NCBI RefSeq assembly: GCF_003719825.1
Contig: NZ_RIBS01000007.1
Span: 110,525 to 174,524 of the forward strand
From: Montanilutibacter psychrotolerans
Lineage (GTDB): Bacteria > Pseudomonadota > Gammaproteobacteria > Xanthomonadales > Xanthomonadaceae
Reading direction: 5' to 3'
DNA length: 64,000 bases
The notes beneath the pieces are model-generated. The model did not search any database. It saw nothing but the letters and a program-made list of their open reading frames with translations, and was not told where the DNA came from. Positions 28,047-38,092 of this stretch are shown here, in pieces. Numbering within the stretch: position 1 is the first letter of the stretch; each line of letters starts with the position of its first letter. Both the position numbers and the translations under genes were made by a program.

Positions 28047-28070
28047 GGCGTGCACGTTGCCGTGCACGCC
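28047..28070. terminator. hairpin terminator
   Basis: GGCGTGCAC-GTTGCC-GTGCACGCC, a 9-bp perfect stem between the convergent DUF72 gene and the 76-aa gene. Confidence 0.6.
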
Positions 28071-28129
28071 ACTCCAGCAGACCGCCTCGGGTAGGCGTCG
28101 TCGTTGAACGCCGCGCCCGCGCGCAGCAA

Positions 28130-28360
28130 CTACGTGCGCTTGTGCGCCTCGACGATGATGCGCTTGTTGAGTATCCGCACCGCCCCGACCATCAGCAGGC
28201 GCAGGTCGTGGACGATGTAATCGGCCAGCGCGTCGTCGTCGATGTCGTCGCCTTCGATGTCCAGGCGGAACTGCTGGCCCTGTATGCCGCCGCCGTTGCT
28301 GAAGTCGATCTCGAAATCGAACACCACGCGCTTGTCGTTCGTTGCAGACGTCGCGCTCAT
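28130..28360 (-). CDS. conserved 76-aa protein
   Basis: A 76-aa acidic protein: VVFDFEIDFSNGGGIQGQ, then FRLDIEGDDIDDDALADYIV and a basic C-terminus (ILNKRIIVEAHKR). It looks like a small beta-alpha domain and feels conserved, but I cannot name the family. Its ATG overlaps the stop of the upstream EamA transporter gene (ATGA, 28357-28360), so it is translated with that transporter. Confidence 0.75.
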   Translation of the reverse strand: MSATSATNDKRVVFDFEIDFSNGGGIQGQQFRLDIEGDDIDDDALADYIVHDLRLLMVGAVRILNKRIIVEAHKRT

Positions 28361-29253
28361 TTGCCGGCCCTCTGGCTCATGGCCACGCTGCCCAGAATCA
28401 ATGCACCGGAAATGCCCATCGTCAGCGTCAACGGCTCGTCCAGCAGCAACCAGGCCCAGGCCACCGCGAACAGCGGCACGAGGTAGGTCACGGTGGCCGC
28501 GCGGCCGGCGCCTATGCGCTGGATCAAACGGTAGTACAGCGCGTACGCAATGCCGGTGCAGAGCACGCCGAGCATCGCGGCCGCACCCCAGGAACGCATC
28601 GGAATCGGCTCGCTCGGCCAATGCGCCAACGCGAACGGCAACACCAACAGCGCCGAGGCGCCCAGGGTCGCCGCCGCCACCGCGGCGGGCGGCAAGCCCG
28701 TGAAGTGACGACGCACGAGGTGCGCACCGACGCCGTACAGGAACGCCGCGGTGCAGCCGGCGACTACCGCCCAGCCAATGCTCGCGCCGGCGGTCTTGCC
28801 GCTGGCCAGCACCACCACGCCGGCAAAGCCGACCAGCAATGCCACGCCGCGACGCAGGCCAATGGATTCCTTGAAGAACAGCATCCCGACCAGCGCGGTG
28901 AACAGCACCGTCATCGCATTGGTGATGCCGCCCACGCCGGCCGGTGCGTTCTGCGCGGCCCAGGCGAACAGCACGAATGGAATCGCCGAGTTCAGCACGC
29001 CGATCAGCGCCAGCTTGGGCCACAACCGGGGCACCATCACCGCGCGGGCGCGCCACAGGAATGGCATCAGGACCAGCGCACCCAGCGCCAGTCGGATCTC
29101 CACCAGCGCAGAGGACCCGAAGTCCTTCGCGGCGATGCGCATGAACAGGAACGAAGCGCCCCAGATCGCGCCGAGCACGGCGAGTTCTAGTGGCGTGCGC
29201 CAGCTGCTTTCGCGACTGGCGGGTAACACGGTGGCGTGGGCGACACTGTTCAT
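28357..29253 (-). CDS. EamA-family (DMT) transporter
   Basis: A 298-aa membrane protein with ten hydrophobic segments arranged as two EamA repeats: AVLGAIWGASFLFMRIA opens the first; VVAGCTAAFLYGVGAHLVRR opens the second. DMT transporters export metabolites or amino acids; the substrate is unknown. The start at 29253 (MNSVAH) was chosen because the upstream extension to 29334 is not membrane-like. It is followed by an overlapping 76-aa gene. Confidence 0.92.
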   Translation of the reverse strand: MNSVAHATVLPASRESSWRTPLELAVLGAIWGASFLFMRIAAKDFGSSALVEIRLALGALVLMPFLWRARAVMVPRLWPKLALIGVLNSAIPFVLFAWAAQNAPAGVGGITNAMTVLFTALVGMLFFKESIGLRRGVALLVGFAGVVVLASGKTAGASIGWAVVAGCTAAFLYGVGAHLVRRHFTGLPPAAVAAATLGASALLVLPFALAHWPSEPIPMRSWGAAAMLGVLCTGIAYALYYRLIQRIGAGRAATVTYLVPLFAVAWAWLLLDEPLTLTMGISGALILGSVAMSQRAGK

Positions 29254-29296
29254 CGACGGGTCCTGAGGGAGCGAAGGTGTTACCGGAATGACCGGA

Positions 29297-29701
29297 TCAA
29301 CCCTGGGTCGGGTGGTAGGAATGCAGCAGGGCATCGGGGCTGCCGCCGGAAGCGATGAATCCTGCCTGCGCGACGTTCATGCCCAGCAGGCGCACACCGG
29401 TTTCACTGCGGGGGCGGTGCCGGGTGTCGGGCGCAAACCACACCCAGGTGCCGGGCCCGTGGAGAGCGCCATCGTCCTCGATGACCTCGCCACTGAGCAC
29501 GTAGAACATCTGGCCGGTGTCGTGGTGGTCCGCATGCGGCCATTGGCTGCCCGGGGCCATTTCGACCAGCCAGGCGCGCACGCCGGGATTGCCCGGCAGG
29601 GTGCGTCGGGTGCAGCCGGGGCCAACCTCGACAGCCTCGATCTGGTCGACCTGCAACGCGTTGACCTGGGGGAGGATCGACAGCGGGTTCGGGGTATCCA
29701 T
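29297..29701 (-). CDS. cupin-domain protein
   Basis: A 134-aa single-domain cupin. The metal-ligand set is visible: WPHADHHDTGQMFYVLSGE (motif 1) and GPGTWVWFAPDTRHRP (motif 2). No signal peptide. It may be an anti-sigma-like sensor or a small dioxygenase/isomerase; nothing here decides. It is divergent from a LysR regulator 108 bases away, its likely controller, and lies upstream of the EamA gene on the same strand. Confidence 0.9.
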   Translation of the reverse strand: MDTPNPLSILPQVNALQVDQIEAVEVGPGCTRRTLPGNPGVRAWLVEMAPGSQWPHADHHDTGQMFYVLSGEVIEDDGALHGPGTWVWFAPDTRHRPRSETGVRLLGMNVAQAGFIASGGSPDALLHSYHPTQG

Positions 29702-29809
29702 GCGCCTTCACACGAGTCTGACTGTTGTCTTCGGGCAATTCTCCGTTCTACCGCGGCCGTTACAAGCGCATACTTTCGGCGTCAGACACAAACCATATTT
29801 GAGGCTCTT

Positions 29810-30694
29810 ATGGCATTGCGTGCGGACTGGCTGCCGGCGCTGGCGGCGTTCGAGGCGGCAGCGCGTCACCAGAACTTCGCCCACGCGGCCGAGGAGCTGC
29901 ACCTGACCGCCAGCGCGGTCAGCCACCACGTACGCAAGCTCGAGTCACGCCTGGCCGTGCCGTTGTTCCAGCGTCACGCGCGCGGCGTGTCGCTCACAGC
30001 CGAGGGTCGCCAGCTGGCCGACGCCGCGGGCAGCGCCATGGCGGACATGGACGATGTCCTGCGCAGCCTGAGCGCGGCCAGCGATGACCGCGAACGCGTG
30101 CGCGTCACCACCCTGCACTCGCTGGCCTACAGCTGGCTGATTCCGCGCCTGCCGCAATTGACCGCGCTGCACCCGGGGTTGCGGCTCAATGTCGACACCG
30201 AGATCGCACTGACCCGCTTCGACGACGGCGGACCGGACCTCGGCATCCGCCACGGCCCCGGCAACTGGCCCGGACTGACCGCGCACCACCTCATGGACGA
30301 CAGTCTGTTCGCGGTGGCATCGACGTCGTTGCCCGGTGTCGACGCGGTGCGCGACGCCGCCGATGTGGCGCACTTGCCGCTCGTTTCCGACCTGTCCCGG
30401 CAGGGCTGGCACGATTGGTTCCGAGCGGCCGGCGTGCATGGGGTCCGGCTCGACGAGCGCCACAGTTTCAGCGACGCCACCGATGCCCTGGCCGCTGCGA
30501 CGCACGGCCTGGGCGCGGCGCTGGCGCGTGCGCGCATCGCCAGGCCCTACCTCGGCGACGGCCGCCTGCATCAACTCCCCGGTCCGGTGCTGAAGGCGCG
30601 CTGGGGTTACTACGTCGTGCACCCGGCTCACCGTCGCCTGCGGCCCGCGGCGAAACAGGTGCTGGACTGGCTGATGGCGGTGGAGAAGGACTGA
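29810..30694 (+). CDS. LysR-family regulator (GcvA-like)
   Basis: A 294-aa regulator. Residues 6-65 hold the helix-turn-helix (FEAAARHQNFAHAAEELHLTASAVSHHVRKLE), typical of the GcvA/AmpR subgroup, followed by the substrate-binding-like domain. The ATG at 29810 yields the usual length. The divergent cupin gene is the likely target. The downstream EamA gene is on the same strand, 150 bases on. Confidence 0.92.
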   Translation: MALRADWLPALAAFEAAARHQNFAHAAEELHLTASAVSHHVRKLESRLAVPLFQRHARGVSLTAEGRQLADAAGSAMADMDDVLRSLSAASDDRERVRVTTLHSLAYSWLIPRLPQLTALHPGLRLNVDTEIALTRFDDGGPDLGIRHGPGNWPGLTAHHLMDDSLFAVASTSLPGVDAVRDAADVAHLPLVSDLSRQGWHDWFRAAGVHGVRLDERHSFSDATDALAAATHGLGAALARARIARPYLGDGRLHQLPGPVLKARWGYYVVHPAHRRLRPAAKQVLDWLMAVEKD

Positions 30695-30844
30695 AAACCG
30701 CACACGCGCCCGGACACGCGGCCCGCGCGCAACGCGACGGCCCAGGCCACCTGCGCGTACCGTATGCCGGACACTTCGCCAGCGACCGCGCCGCGACCGC
30801 CGCCGGCGCCACACCGGTTTCCCCTGCCCCGGAATGCCCGATCG

Positions 30845-31801
30845 ATGCCCATGTCCGAAAGCCGCAAGGCCTACCTGCAGATCCACTTCTGCGTGCTGCT
30901 GTGGGGTTTCACTGCGATTCTGGGCAAGCTGATCACGATGCCGGCCTTGCCGCTGGTGTGGTGGCGGATGCTGATCGTGGTGGCGGTGCTGGCGATGCTG
31001 CCGCGGGTCTGGCGCGGGCTGCGTGCGATGTCGGGGCGCTTGCTGATGGCCTATGCCGGGATCGGCGTGCTGGTGGCCCTGCATTGGCTGACGTTCTATG
31101 GCGCGATCAAGCTGGCCAACGCCTCGATCGGCGCGACCTGCATCGCCTTGGCGACGGTGTTCACGGCGATGGCCGAACCGTGGCTGGCGCACACGCGCTT
31201 CTCGCGGCGGGACCTCGCGCTGGGCATCGCGGTGCTGCCGGGCGTGGCGCTGGTGGTCGGTGGCGTCGATCCGTCGATGCGCGTCGGCATCGCGGTCGGC
31301 GCCGTTTCGGCAATGCTGGTGGGATTGTTCGGTTCGTTGAACAAGCGCCTGGTCGAGCACGGCGATCCGCTCACCGTGACCGCCATCGAGCTGGGCGCCG
31401 GCACGCTGGCGCTGACCCTGCTCGCGCCACTGATGTCACACGTTCCGCTGCTGGCGGACGCGTTTGCCGGCGATCTGCTGGTCCTTCCCGGTGCGCGCGA
31501 TGCCGCCTACCTGCTGGCGTTGTCGCTGGTTTGCACGTTGCTGCCCTTCGCATTGTCGCTGGTCGCGCTGCGGCACATGAGCGCGTTCGCCGCGCAGCTG
31601 GCGATCAACCTCGAACCCGTCTACGCGATCGTGCTGGCCATCGCCCTGCTGGGCGAGCAGCGCGAGCTGACGCCGCAGTTCTACGTGGGCGTGGCGATCA
31701 TCCTCGCAGCGGTGTTCGTGTACCCGCTGATCGGCAACCCGCGACCACTGCAGCATCCCGAGGTGCTGGGCACCTCGGAGGCCAAGGGCGTGGCCGACTA
31801 G
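30845..31801 (+). CDS. EamA-family (DMT) transporter
   Basis: A 318-aa membrane protein with ten hydrophobic segments in two EamA repeats (LQIHFCVLLWGFTAILGKL; and VAISAM-like GAVSAMLVGLFGSLNKRLV). The starts at 30845 and 30851 (MPMSES) are both possible. It is a second DMT exporter within 3 kb of the one at 28357 but is not a close duplicate. Substrate unknown. After its stop comes a repeat-rich gap. Confidence 0.9.
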   Translation: MPMSESRKAYLQIHFCVLLWGFTAILGKLITMPALPLVWWRMLIVVAVLAMLPRVWRGLRAMSGRLLMAYAGIGVLVALHWLTFYGAIKLANASIGATCIALATVFTAMAEPWLAHTRFSRRDLALGIAVLPGVALVVGGVDPSMRVGIAVGAVSAMLVGLFGSLNKRLVEHGDPLTVTAIELGAGTLALTLLAPLMSHVPLLADAFAGDLLVLPGARDAAYLLALSLVCTLLPFALSLVALRHMSAFAAQLAINLEPVYAIVLAIALLGEQRELTPQFYVGVAIILAAVFVYPLIGNPRPLQHPEVLGTSEAKGVAD

Positions 31802-31847
31802 GCGTGATCTCTCGGCGGGTTGCTACGGCCGTACCCGGGCAAATGGC

Positions 31848-31865
31848 GTCGGGCTTGAGCCCGAC
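31848..31865. repeat. palindromic intergenic element A
   Basis: GTCGGGC-TTGA-GCCCGAC followed by CTAC. It is the 'GGGCTTGAGCCCGACCTAC' type of dispersed intergenic hairpin. Confidence 0.6.
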
Positions 31866-31910
31866 CTACAGCCGCCCGACCTACGCACCAACGTAATCCT
31901 GTGACCGTAG

Positions 31911-31928
31911 GGTGGGCCCTGGCCCACC
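31911..31928. repeat. palindromic intergenic element B
   Basis: GTAGGGTGGGCC context; the hairpin is GGTGGGCC-CT-GGCCCACC, a perfect 8-bp stem. Confidence 0.6.
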
Positions 31929-31987
31929 GGATGCGCGCGGCGCACAGCGGAACCGCGCGGCAAGGCCGCACGGCGCACTCGCAGGAC

Positions 31988-32018
31988 GCCAATAAGCGAA
32001 GCGCATTGCGCCGAATGC
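31988..32018. repeat. palindromic intergenic element C
   Basis: A unit with AATAAGCGAAGCGCATTG and then CGCCGAATG. A related unit lies at 63810-63842 near the window end, so this family occurs at least twice here. Confidence 0.65.
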
Positions 32019-32126
32019 TGGATCGACGCCCAGCCCTCGATCGACCTTTCACCGCGCCGGCAGACAAGCCCGTTCCGGCGGCCTATCCTTCCGGCTCGTT
32101 GCCGCCATCGACCACCCGGAGACACC

Positions 32127-32522
32127 ATGGATTCCAGCGTCCAGCAGGACCTCGCCAAACTGTTCCTGCGCATCGTCCTGGGCGCGCTGATCCTGCTGCA
32201 CGGCGTGGCCAAGCTGCGCGGCGGCATCGCCGGCATCGAGGGCATGGTGCAGGCGCACGGACTTCCCGGCTGGCTCGCCTACGGCGTGGTGATCGGCGAG
32301 GTGATCGCTCCGCTGATGCTGTTGGCCGGCTACCACGCGCGCATCGGCGGCGTGGCGATCGCGATCAACATGCTGGTGGCGATCGCGCTGGTGCACATGG
32401 GCGAACTGGGCCGGTTCAACGGCCAGGGCGGTTGGGCGATCGAACTGCAGGCGATGTTCCTGGTGACCGCCGTCGCCATCGCCCTGCTTGGCCCGGGCAA
32501 GTACAGCGCCAACGGACGCTGA
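32127..32522 (+). CDS. DoxX family membrane protein
   Basis: A 131-aa protein with four transmembrane helices and the DoxX opening LFLRIVLGALILLHGVAKL. Related proteins accompany quinone or thiosulfate oxidation or detoxification systems, but a stand-alone gene gives no clue to the function. It converges on dbpA. Confidence 0.9.
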   Translation: MDSSVQQDLAKLFLRIVLGALILLHGVAKLRGGIAGIEGMVQAHGLPGWLAYGVVIGEVIAPLMLLAGYHARIGGVAIAINMLVAIALVHMGELGRFNGQGGWAIELQAMFLVTAVAIALLGPGKYSANGR

Positions 32523-32575
32523 GCCGCCGCCGCGGCACGGCGTGCGGGCCGGCTCCGGACGGCCGGGGCGACCCG

Positions 32576-33994
<1,419 letters not shown>

Positions 33995-34170
33995 GCGACA
34001 TGATCGCAGCAATCGCCGCACGGGCGTGAACCCGCGGGCCTTGCGCGTCGAACCGGGACGCAGCCACTGGGATTGCCGGGAACTGGTTGCCCTGGCGGTG
34101 GCACTCCCTGGCGGCGCTCTTCGGAGCTGAAGCCCGCAAGCGGCCAACGGGCCGCAAAGGGTTTGTCGCC

Positions 34171-34497
34171 TCAGCCGCGGGGCTTGGCGGCGGCCTTCTT
34201 GGCCGTGCGGCTTTCGCGCTTGAGCGGAGCCCCCACCGGGCAGATCTCGAACGCGAACTGGGTCAGGGTGTTGACCAGGTTGTCGGGCACCAGCTTGTAG
34301 ACCACGAACTGACCGCGGCGCTCGCTGCTGATCAGGCCCGCGTTGACCAGGACCGTCAGGTGCCGCGATACCGCCGGCGCGCTCATCGCGAAACGCGCGG
34401 CGATATCGCCCGCCGGCAGTTCCTGCTCGGACAGGTACGCCAGGATCTGCCGGCGCGGCCCCGATGCCAGTGCTTCGAAGATCTTGTCCTGCTTCAT
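34171..34497 (-). CDS. ArsR-family regulator, SdpR-like
   Basis: A 108-aa winged-helix repressor: FEALASGPRRQILAYL, AGDIAARFAMSAPAVSRHL (recognition helix), then the wing (SSERRGQFVVYKL). It lacks the Cys metal-binding motif of ArsR/SmtB sensors and instead resembles the SdpR-type autorepressors. The C-terminus is Lys/Ala-rich. It is the third gene of a three-gene minus-strand operon; a 20-bp palindrome before the first gene (35485-35504) is the obvious candidate operator. Confidence 0.92.
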   Translation of the reverse strand: MKQDKIFEALASGPRRQILAYLSEQELPAGDIAARFAMSAPAVSRHLTVLVNAGLISSERRGQFVVYKLVPDNLVNTLTQFAFEICPVGAPLKRESRTAKKAAAKPRG

Positions 34498-34536
34498 CGT
34501 CGGAACGGCTTGGCGCTTGCGCGGCGAGTGTGGGTG

Positions 34537-35046
34537 TCAATCATCATAGCCTCCGCGCCGCCCCGGCAGCCGATGCCAGGCGAAGCCGAACACCAGCGCC
34601 GCCACGGTGGCCAGCGCACCGGCGAAGCTGGCCGACTCGATGTTCTGCAGCCACCACCAGACCGTCGGGGTGCCACGCTCGAGCAGGGTGACCTCCATGC
34701 CATGCCAACCCGTCGTGTAGGTGGTGCCGCTGCCGATCGGGGCATTCAGCACCGCCATCACCAGCACGGGCAACGTACCGGAGAGGTAGCCGGCAGCGGC
34801 CAGGCGCCAGCCGTGGGCGCGGCGGAATCGCCACAGCACGGCAAACACCGGAACCCCCAGCAGCACCACGCCCGCTGCTGCCACCACCGCTACGATCAGG
34901 CTGAAGGCGAACAGGCTGCGCCACGCATCGGCACTGGGCAAGCTCGCGGGGCCGGCTACCGCGCCCGCCCCAACCCACAGCACCACCATCACCAACACCA
35001 CCGACAGCACCGCCGCGATGCTTGCCCACAGGGTTCGAATCAGCAC
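34537..35046 (-). CDS. membrane protein of the ArsR operon
   Basis: A 169-aa protein with four hydrophobic helices (about residues 8-30, 45-72, 84-101 and 137-158) and a Trp-rich loop before the last one (TVWWWLQNI). No family recognised. It is placed between two operon partners: 10 bases after the first gene and 39 bases before the ArsR gene. Confidence 0.75.
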   Translation of the reverse strand: MLIRTLWASIAAVLSVVLVMVVLWVGAGAVAGPASLPSADAWRSLFAFSLIVAVVAAAGVVLLGVPVFAVLWRFRRAHGWRLAAAGYLSGTLPVLVMAVLNAPIGSGTTYTTGWHGMEVTLLERGTPTVWWWLQNIESASFAGALATVAALVFGFAWHRLPGRRGGYDD

Positions 35047-35056
35047 CGTCGCGCCC

Positions 35057-35452
35057 TCAATGGCGCGGCAGCGGCGGAATCGCCGCGTCGCGGGTCGCGT
35101 CGTTGACCCAGCCCGACACCGTCCGGCCGTAGCGCGCGATCATCATCATGTTGAAGAAGTGCATCGCGCCAAGCACCAGCACCGACACGCCGATCTTGCT
35201 GCCCACGTACGGCAGGGCATTCTGCGTCGCGCCAATGAGGTTCCAACCGTCGAGGCGCACGGCGATGAAGCCGATGTTGATCAGATAGAAGCCCACCACC
35301 AGCAGGTGGTTGGTCGACTTCGCCAGGTGCTCGTCCTGTCCGAAGCACTTGACCAGGAACACCTCGCCCGTGCGCGACAGGGTGCGTGCCACCCAGATGG
35401 TCATCGCGATCGAGATTGCCAGGTACGCGATGTAGCTGATCTGCAGGTTCAT
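35057..35452 (-). CDS. small integral membrane protein, first gene of the ArsR operon
   Basis: A 131-aa protein with about four transmembrane segments and a C-terminal Arg/Pro-rich tail. The start MNLQISY at 35452 has GGAG at suitable spacing; an ATG at 35479 would put the start inside the AT-rich control region. The sequence LVKCFGQDEHLAKSTNHLLVVGFYLINIGF looks conserved, but the function is unknown. Confidence 0.8.
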   Translation of the reverse strand: MNLQISYIAYLAISIAMTIWVARTLSRTGEVFLVKCFGQDEHLAKSTNHLLVVGFYLINIGFIAVRLDGWNLIGATQNALPYVGSKIGVSVLVLGAMHFFNMMMIARYGRTVSGWVNDATRDAAIPPLPRH

Positions 35453-35484
35453 GTGATTGCTCCGTTGGTTGATGGGCACTTTTT

Positions 35485-35504
35485 AATTAACAATATTGTT
35501 AATT
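35485..35504. promoter_or_regulatory. 20-bp perfect palindrome, probable ArsR/SdpR operator
   Basis: AATTAACAATATTGTTAATT is a perfect 20-bp inverted repeat in a conspicuous AT-rich patch of about 45 bp within a GC-rich genome. It lies 33 bases before the first gene of the ArsR operon and between it and the divergent sigma factor, where a repressor would block RNA polymerase. Confidence 0.75.
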
Positions 35505-35628
35505 GCTTAATTAGCTTGTGTCAACAACCAAACCCAGGCAGTGCAACCGACCCCTGACGCCCGCGTGTGACGATCCGCCCCTGCCTGCGAATCATGTGTT
35601 CGACTACGACAACCGGAACGGGCGGGAC

Positions 35629-36159
35629 ATGGAGCAGCTGGCCTTGGACAGCACGGCGCAACAGGCACGGGCCACCCGGCAACGTTTCGGCGCGCTGCTG
35701 GAAGCGCACCGCGGGATCGTGTTCAAGGTCGCCAACACCTATTGCCGAAACCCGGACGACCGCGACGAACTGGCACAGGAAATCGCCACGCAGCTGTGGC
35801 GTGCGTACCCGGGCTACGACCCGCAACGCGCATTTCCAACCTGGATGTACCGGATCGCGCTGAACGTGGCGATCTCGCATGCGCGCGGCGATGGGCGGCG
35901 TCGCCGCCATGCGGTGCCGTTGGACGACGCCGTGCACGAGCCGGTCGGCGACGATGGCGACGGCTTCGAGGTCGACGACCAGGTGCGCGCGTTGCAGCGC
36001 TTCATCGCCGCGCTCGACCACTTCAACCGTGCGCTTTTGCTGCTCTACCTCGAAGAACACAGCTATCGCGAGATCGCCGAAATCCTGGGCATCAGCGAAA
36101 CCAACGTCGCCACCAAGATCAGCCGCCTCAAGCAGCGCATCCGACAGGAACTGGCCTGA
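35629..36159 (+). CDS. RNA polymerase ECF sigma factor
   Basis: A 176-aa sigma-70 family protein. Region 2 spans about residues 20-90 (LLEAHRGIVFKVANTYC, DELAQEIATQLWRAYPGYD, FPTWMYRIALNVAI). Region 4 spans about 115-170 (LLLLYLEEHSYREIAEILGISETNVATKISRLKQRI). The start MEQLAL at 35629 follows a purine-rich site; a GTG at 35518 would add 37 non-conserved residues. The next gene, 46 bases on, encodes a membrane protein that may act as the anti-sigma factor. Confidence 0.93.
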   Translation: MEQLALDSTAQQARATRQRFGALLEAHRGIVFKVANTYCRNPDDRDELAQEIATQLWRAYPGYDPQRAFPTWMYRIALNVAISHARGDGRRRRHAVPLDDAVHEPVGDDGDGFEVDDQVRALQRFIAALDHFNRALLLLYLEEHSYREIAEILGISETNVATKISRLKQRIRQELA

Positions 36160-36205
36160 CCCGGCGCCCGCGTCCTGCCCTGCCCCCGATCACGAAGGAA
36201 CAACC

Positions 36206-36865
36206 ATGGAACTCGACGACGTCAAGGCGGCCTGGAAGACGCTCGACCGCCGGCTCGAACGGCACAACGCGCTCAACCTGCGTCTCTACATCGACGGCAA
36301 GCTCGACAAGGCCCGCGCCGGCCTGCGCCCGCTGTTCTGGGGACAGATCGCGCAGATGCTGTTCGGCCTGCTGTTCGTGCTGATGGGTGTGTCGATCTGG
36401 CCCCAACACCGTGACGTGCCGATCCTGCTGGCGGCCGGACTGATCCTCCACGCCTATGGCGTGTTGACCATCGTCATGGCGGGCATCGTGCTCGGGCACA
36501 TCCAGCGGATCGACTACGCCGCACCGGTACTGGAGATCCAGAAGCAACTGGCTCGGCTGCGGCGCTTTCATGTCATCAGCGGCATGGTCACCGGCCTGCC
36601 GTGGTGGCTGCTGTGGATGCTGCCGGTGCTGGTGCTGGCCGTGCTCGGCGGCAACGCACAGGGACAGGCCTGGGTCGTGTCGTTTCTGGGTACCGGCACC
36701 GCGATCGGTATCGCCGGCCTGCTGGGGACCTGGTGGTTCCATCGCTGGTCGCGCCATCCCGATCGCCCGCACCTGGCGCGTCGCCTCGATGACAGCCTCA
36801 GCGGCGGCGGCATCCGCAGGTTCTCGCGCGTGCTCGACGAGATCCGGCAGTTCGAGAAGGAATGA
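36206..36865 (+). CDS. membrane protein downstream of the sigma factor
   Basis: A 219-aa protein with a ~40-residue charged cytosolic N-terminus (MELDDVKAAWKTLDRRLERHN) and four transmembrane helices, ending in a soluble C-terminal tail (RVLDEIRQFEKE). The ATG has AAGGAA upstream. Gene order and the cytosolic N-terminal helix suggest an anti-sigma-like role, but no known anti-sigma motif is present. Confidence 0.82.
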   Translation: MELDDVKAAWKTLDRRLERHNALNLRLYIDGKLDKARAGLRPLFWGQIAQMLFGLLFVLMGVSIWPQHRDVPILLAAGLILHAYGVLTIVMAGIVLGHIQRIDYAAPVLEIQKQLARLRRFHVISGMVTGLPWWLLWMLPVLVLAVLGGNAQGQAWVVSFLGTGTAIGIAGLLGTWWFHRWSRHPDRPHLARRLDDSLSGGGIRRFSRVLDEIRQFEKE

Positions 36866-36998
36866 CGGGCCCGGGCGCATCCGATTCTCTTCGCGAGTCG
36901 TCGCGGCCCGCGATAGTGCATCGACCTACGCAACCGTCCTTCCGCACGACGCGGCATGCAGTGATCGCACGCGCCCACTCTTCCGCCCCACACAAACA

Positions 36999-37022
36999 GA
37001 AAGCGGGCCGAAGCCCGCTTTC
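36999..37022. terminator. hairpin terminator
   Basis: GAAAGCGGGC-CGAA-GCCCGCTTTC followed by TTCAC, between the convergent sigma-operon and desaturase genes. Confidence 0.75.
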
Positions 37023-37045
37023 TTCACATCAACTCAAGCGGCAGA

Positions 37046-38092
37046 TCAGACGCGTGCGCGCTTGGGAAAGCCGACCATGCGCTGCAGGTCTTCATCCCAC
37101 AGCTTCAGGCGTGCGCTCTTGAGGCTGGTCCAGAACGTCAGGCGCGGTGCGGCCTGCAGCACCGGGCTGGATTCGAACGCCTCGCGCAGCCGGTAGTTGG
37201 GAATGCGGCTGGCGAGATGGTGGATGTGGTGGTAACCGATGTTGCCGGTGAACCAGTGGATCACGCGCGGCAGGTCGAAGTACGAGCTGCCGGCAACGGC
37301 GGCCTGGTTGGAATCCCACTGCTCCTTGCGGACCCAGTACGCGGTCTCGAACGTGTGCTGCACGTAGAACAGCCAAACGCCGACGGCGCCGGCGATCAGC
37401 ACGATCGGCAGGTGCACCATCAGCACCGTGTGCCAGCCGATCGCCCAGGCGAGCAGGCCGCCGGCGATCAGCAGCACGAGGTTGTTGAGCAGGACGCTGG
37501 CCCATTCCTTCTTCCAGGTGAAGGGCAGGTCGAACGGGAAGCGGTGCTTGAGCACGAACTGGTACAGCGGGCCGACGCCCAGCAGCACCGGGGTGCTGCG
37601 GTACAGGCGGTAGCCAAACCGGCCGAGCCACGAGCGCGACTGGTACTCGGCGACGGTCAGGGTTTCGATGTCGCCCATCTCGCGGCGGTCGAGGTTGCCC
37701 GAGGTGCCGTGGTGGATCGCGTGGGTCTTCTTCCAGTAGCCATACGGAAACAGGGTGACGACGCCGAGGCAGCGGCCCACCAGGTCGTTGAGGCGCTGGT
37801 CGGCGAAGAACGAACCGTGCCCGCAGTCGTGCTGGATGATGAAGGCGCGCACGTACAGGCCCGCGGTCGGCAGCGCCAGCAGCAGCGTCCAGCCGTAACC
37901 CCACTCACCCACCACGCTCCATGCCATCAGCACCCACAGCAGCGCGAACGGCAGCATCGTGTTGATCACCTGCCACAACGCGCGGCCGAAATGCGGCTTG
38001 GCGAACTGGGCGGCGAGGTGGCGCGCAGTGCTGACGGTCTTCTTTGGTTGTTCGACAGAACTCAAGGCACATCTCCGGAAGGACGGGAGCAT
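37046..38092 (-). CDS. fatty acid desaturase
   Basis: A 348-aa membrane-bound di-iron desaturase with the three His boxes HDCGH (first), HAIHH (second) and HHIHH (third, after [14 protein letters not shown]). Hydrophobic segments lie before the first box and between the second and third. This is the acyl-lipid (omega-6/delta-12-like) desaturase family, which introduces double bases in membrane lipids, often for cold adaptation. The start is uncertain: the ATG at 38092 is given, but a TTG at 38065 has a better ribosome binding site (GGAG). Confidence 0.92.
   Translation of the reverse strand: MLPSFRRCALSSVEQPKKTVSTARHLAAQFAKPHFGRALWQVINTMLPFALLWVLMAWSVVGEWGYGWTLLLALPTAGLYVRAFIIQHDCGHGSFFADQRLNDLVGRCLGVVTLFPYGYWKKTHAIHHGTSGNLDRREMGDIETLTVAEYQSRSWLGRFGYRLYRSTPVLLGVGPLYQFVLKHRFPFDLPFTWKKEWASVLLNNLVLLIAGGLLAWAIGWHTVLMVHLPIVLIAGAVGVWLFYVQHTFETAYWVRKEQWDSNQAAVAGSSYFDLPRVIHWFTGNIGYHHIHHLASRIPNYRLREAFESSPVLQAAPRLTFWTSLKSARLKLWDEDLQRMVGFPKRARV

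Larger units (their letters stand above)
31802..32126. other. 325-bp repeat-rich intergenic region
   Basis: No gene is seen. It holds three short palindromic elements in a row (31848-31865, 31911-31928 and 31988-32018) of the kinds scattered through Xanthomonadaceae genomes, and the promoter region of the DoxX gene. Confidence 0.7.
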
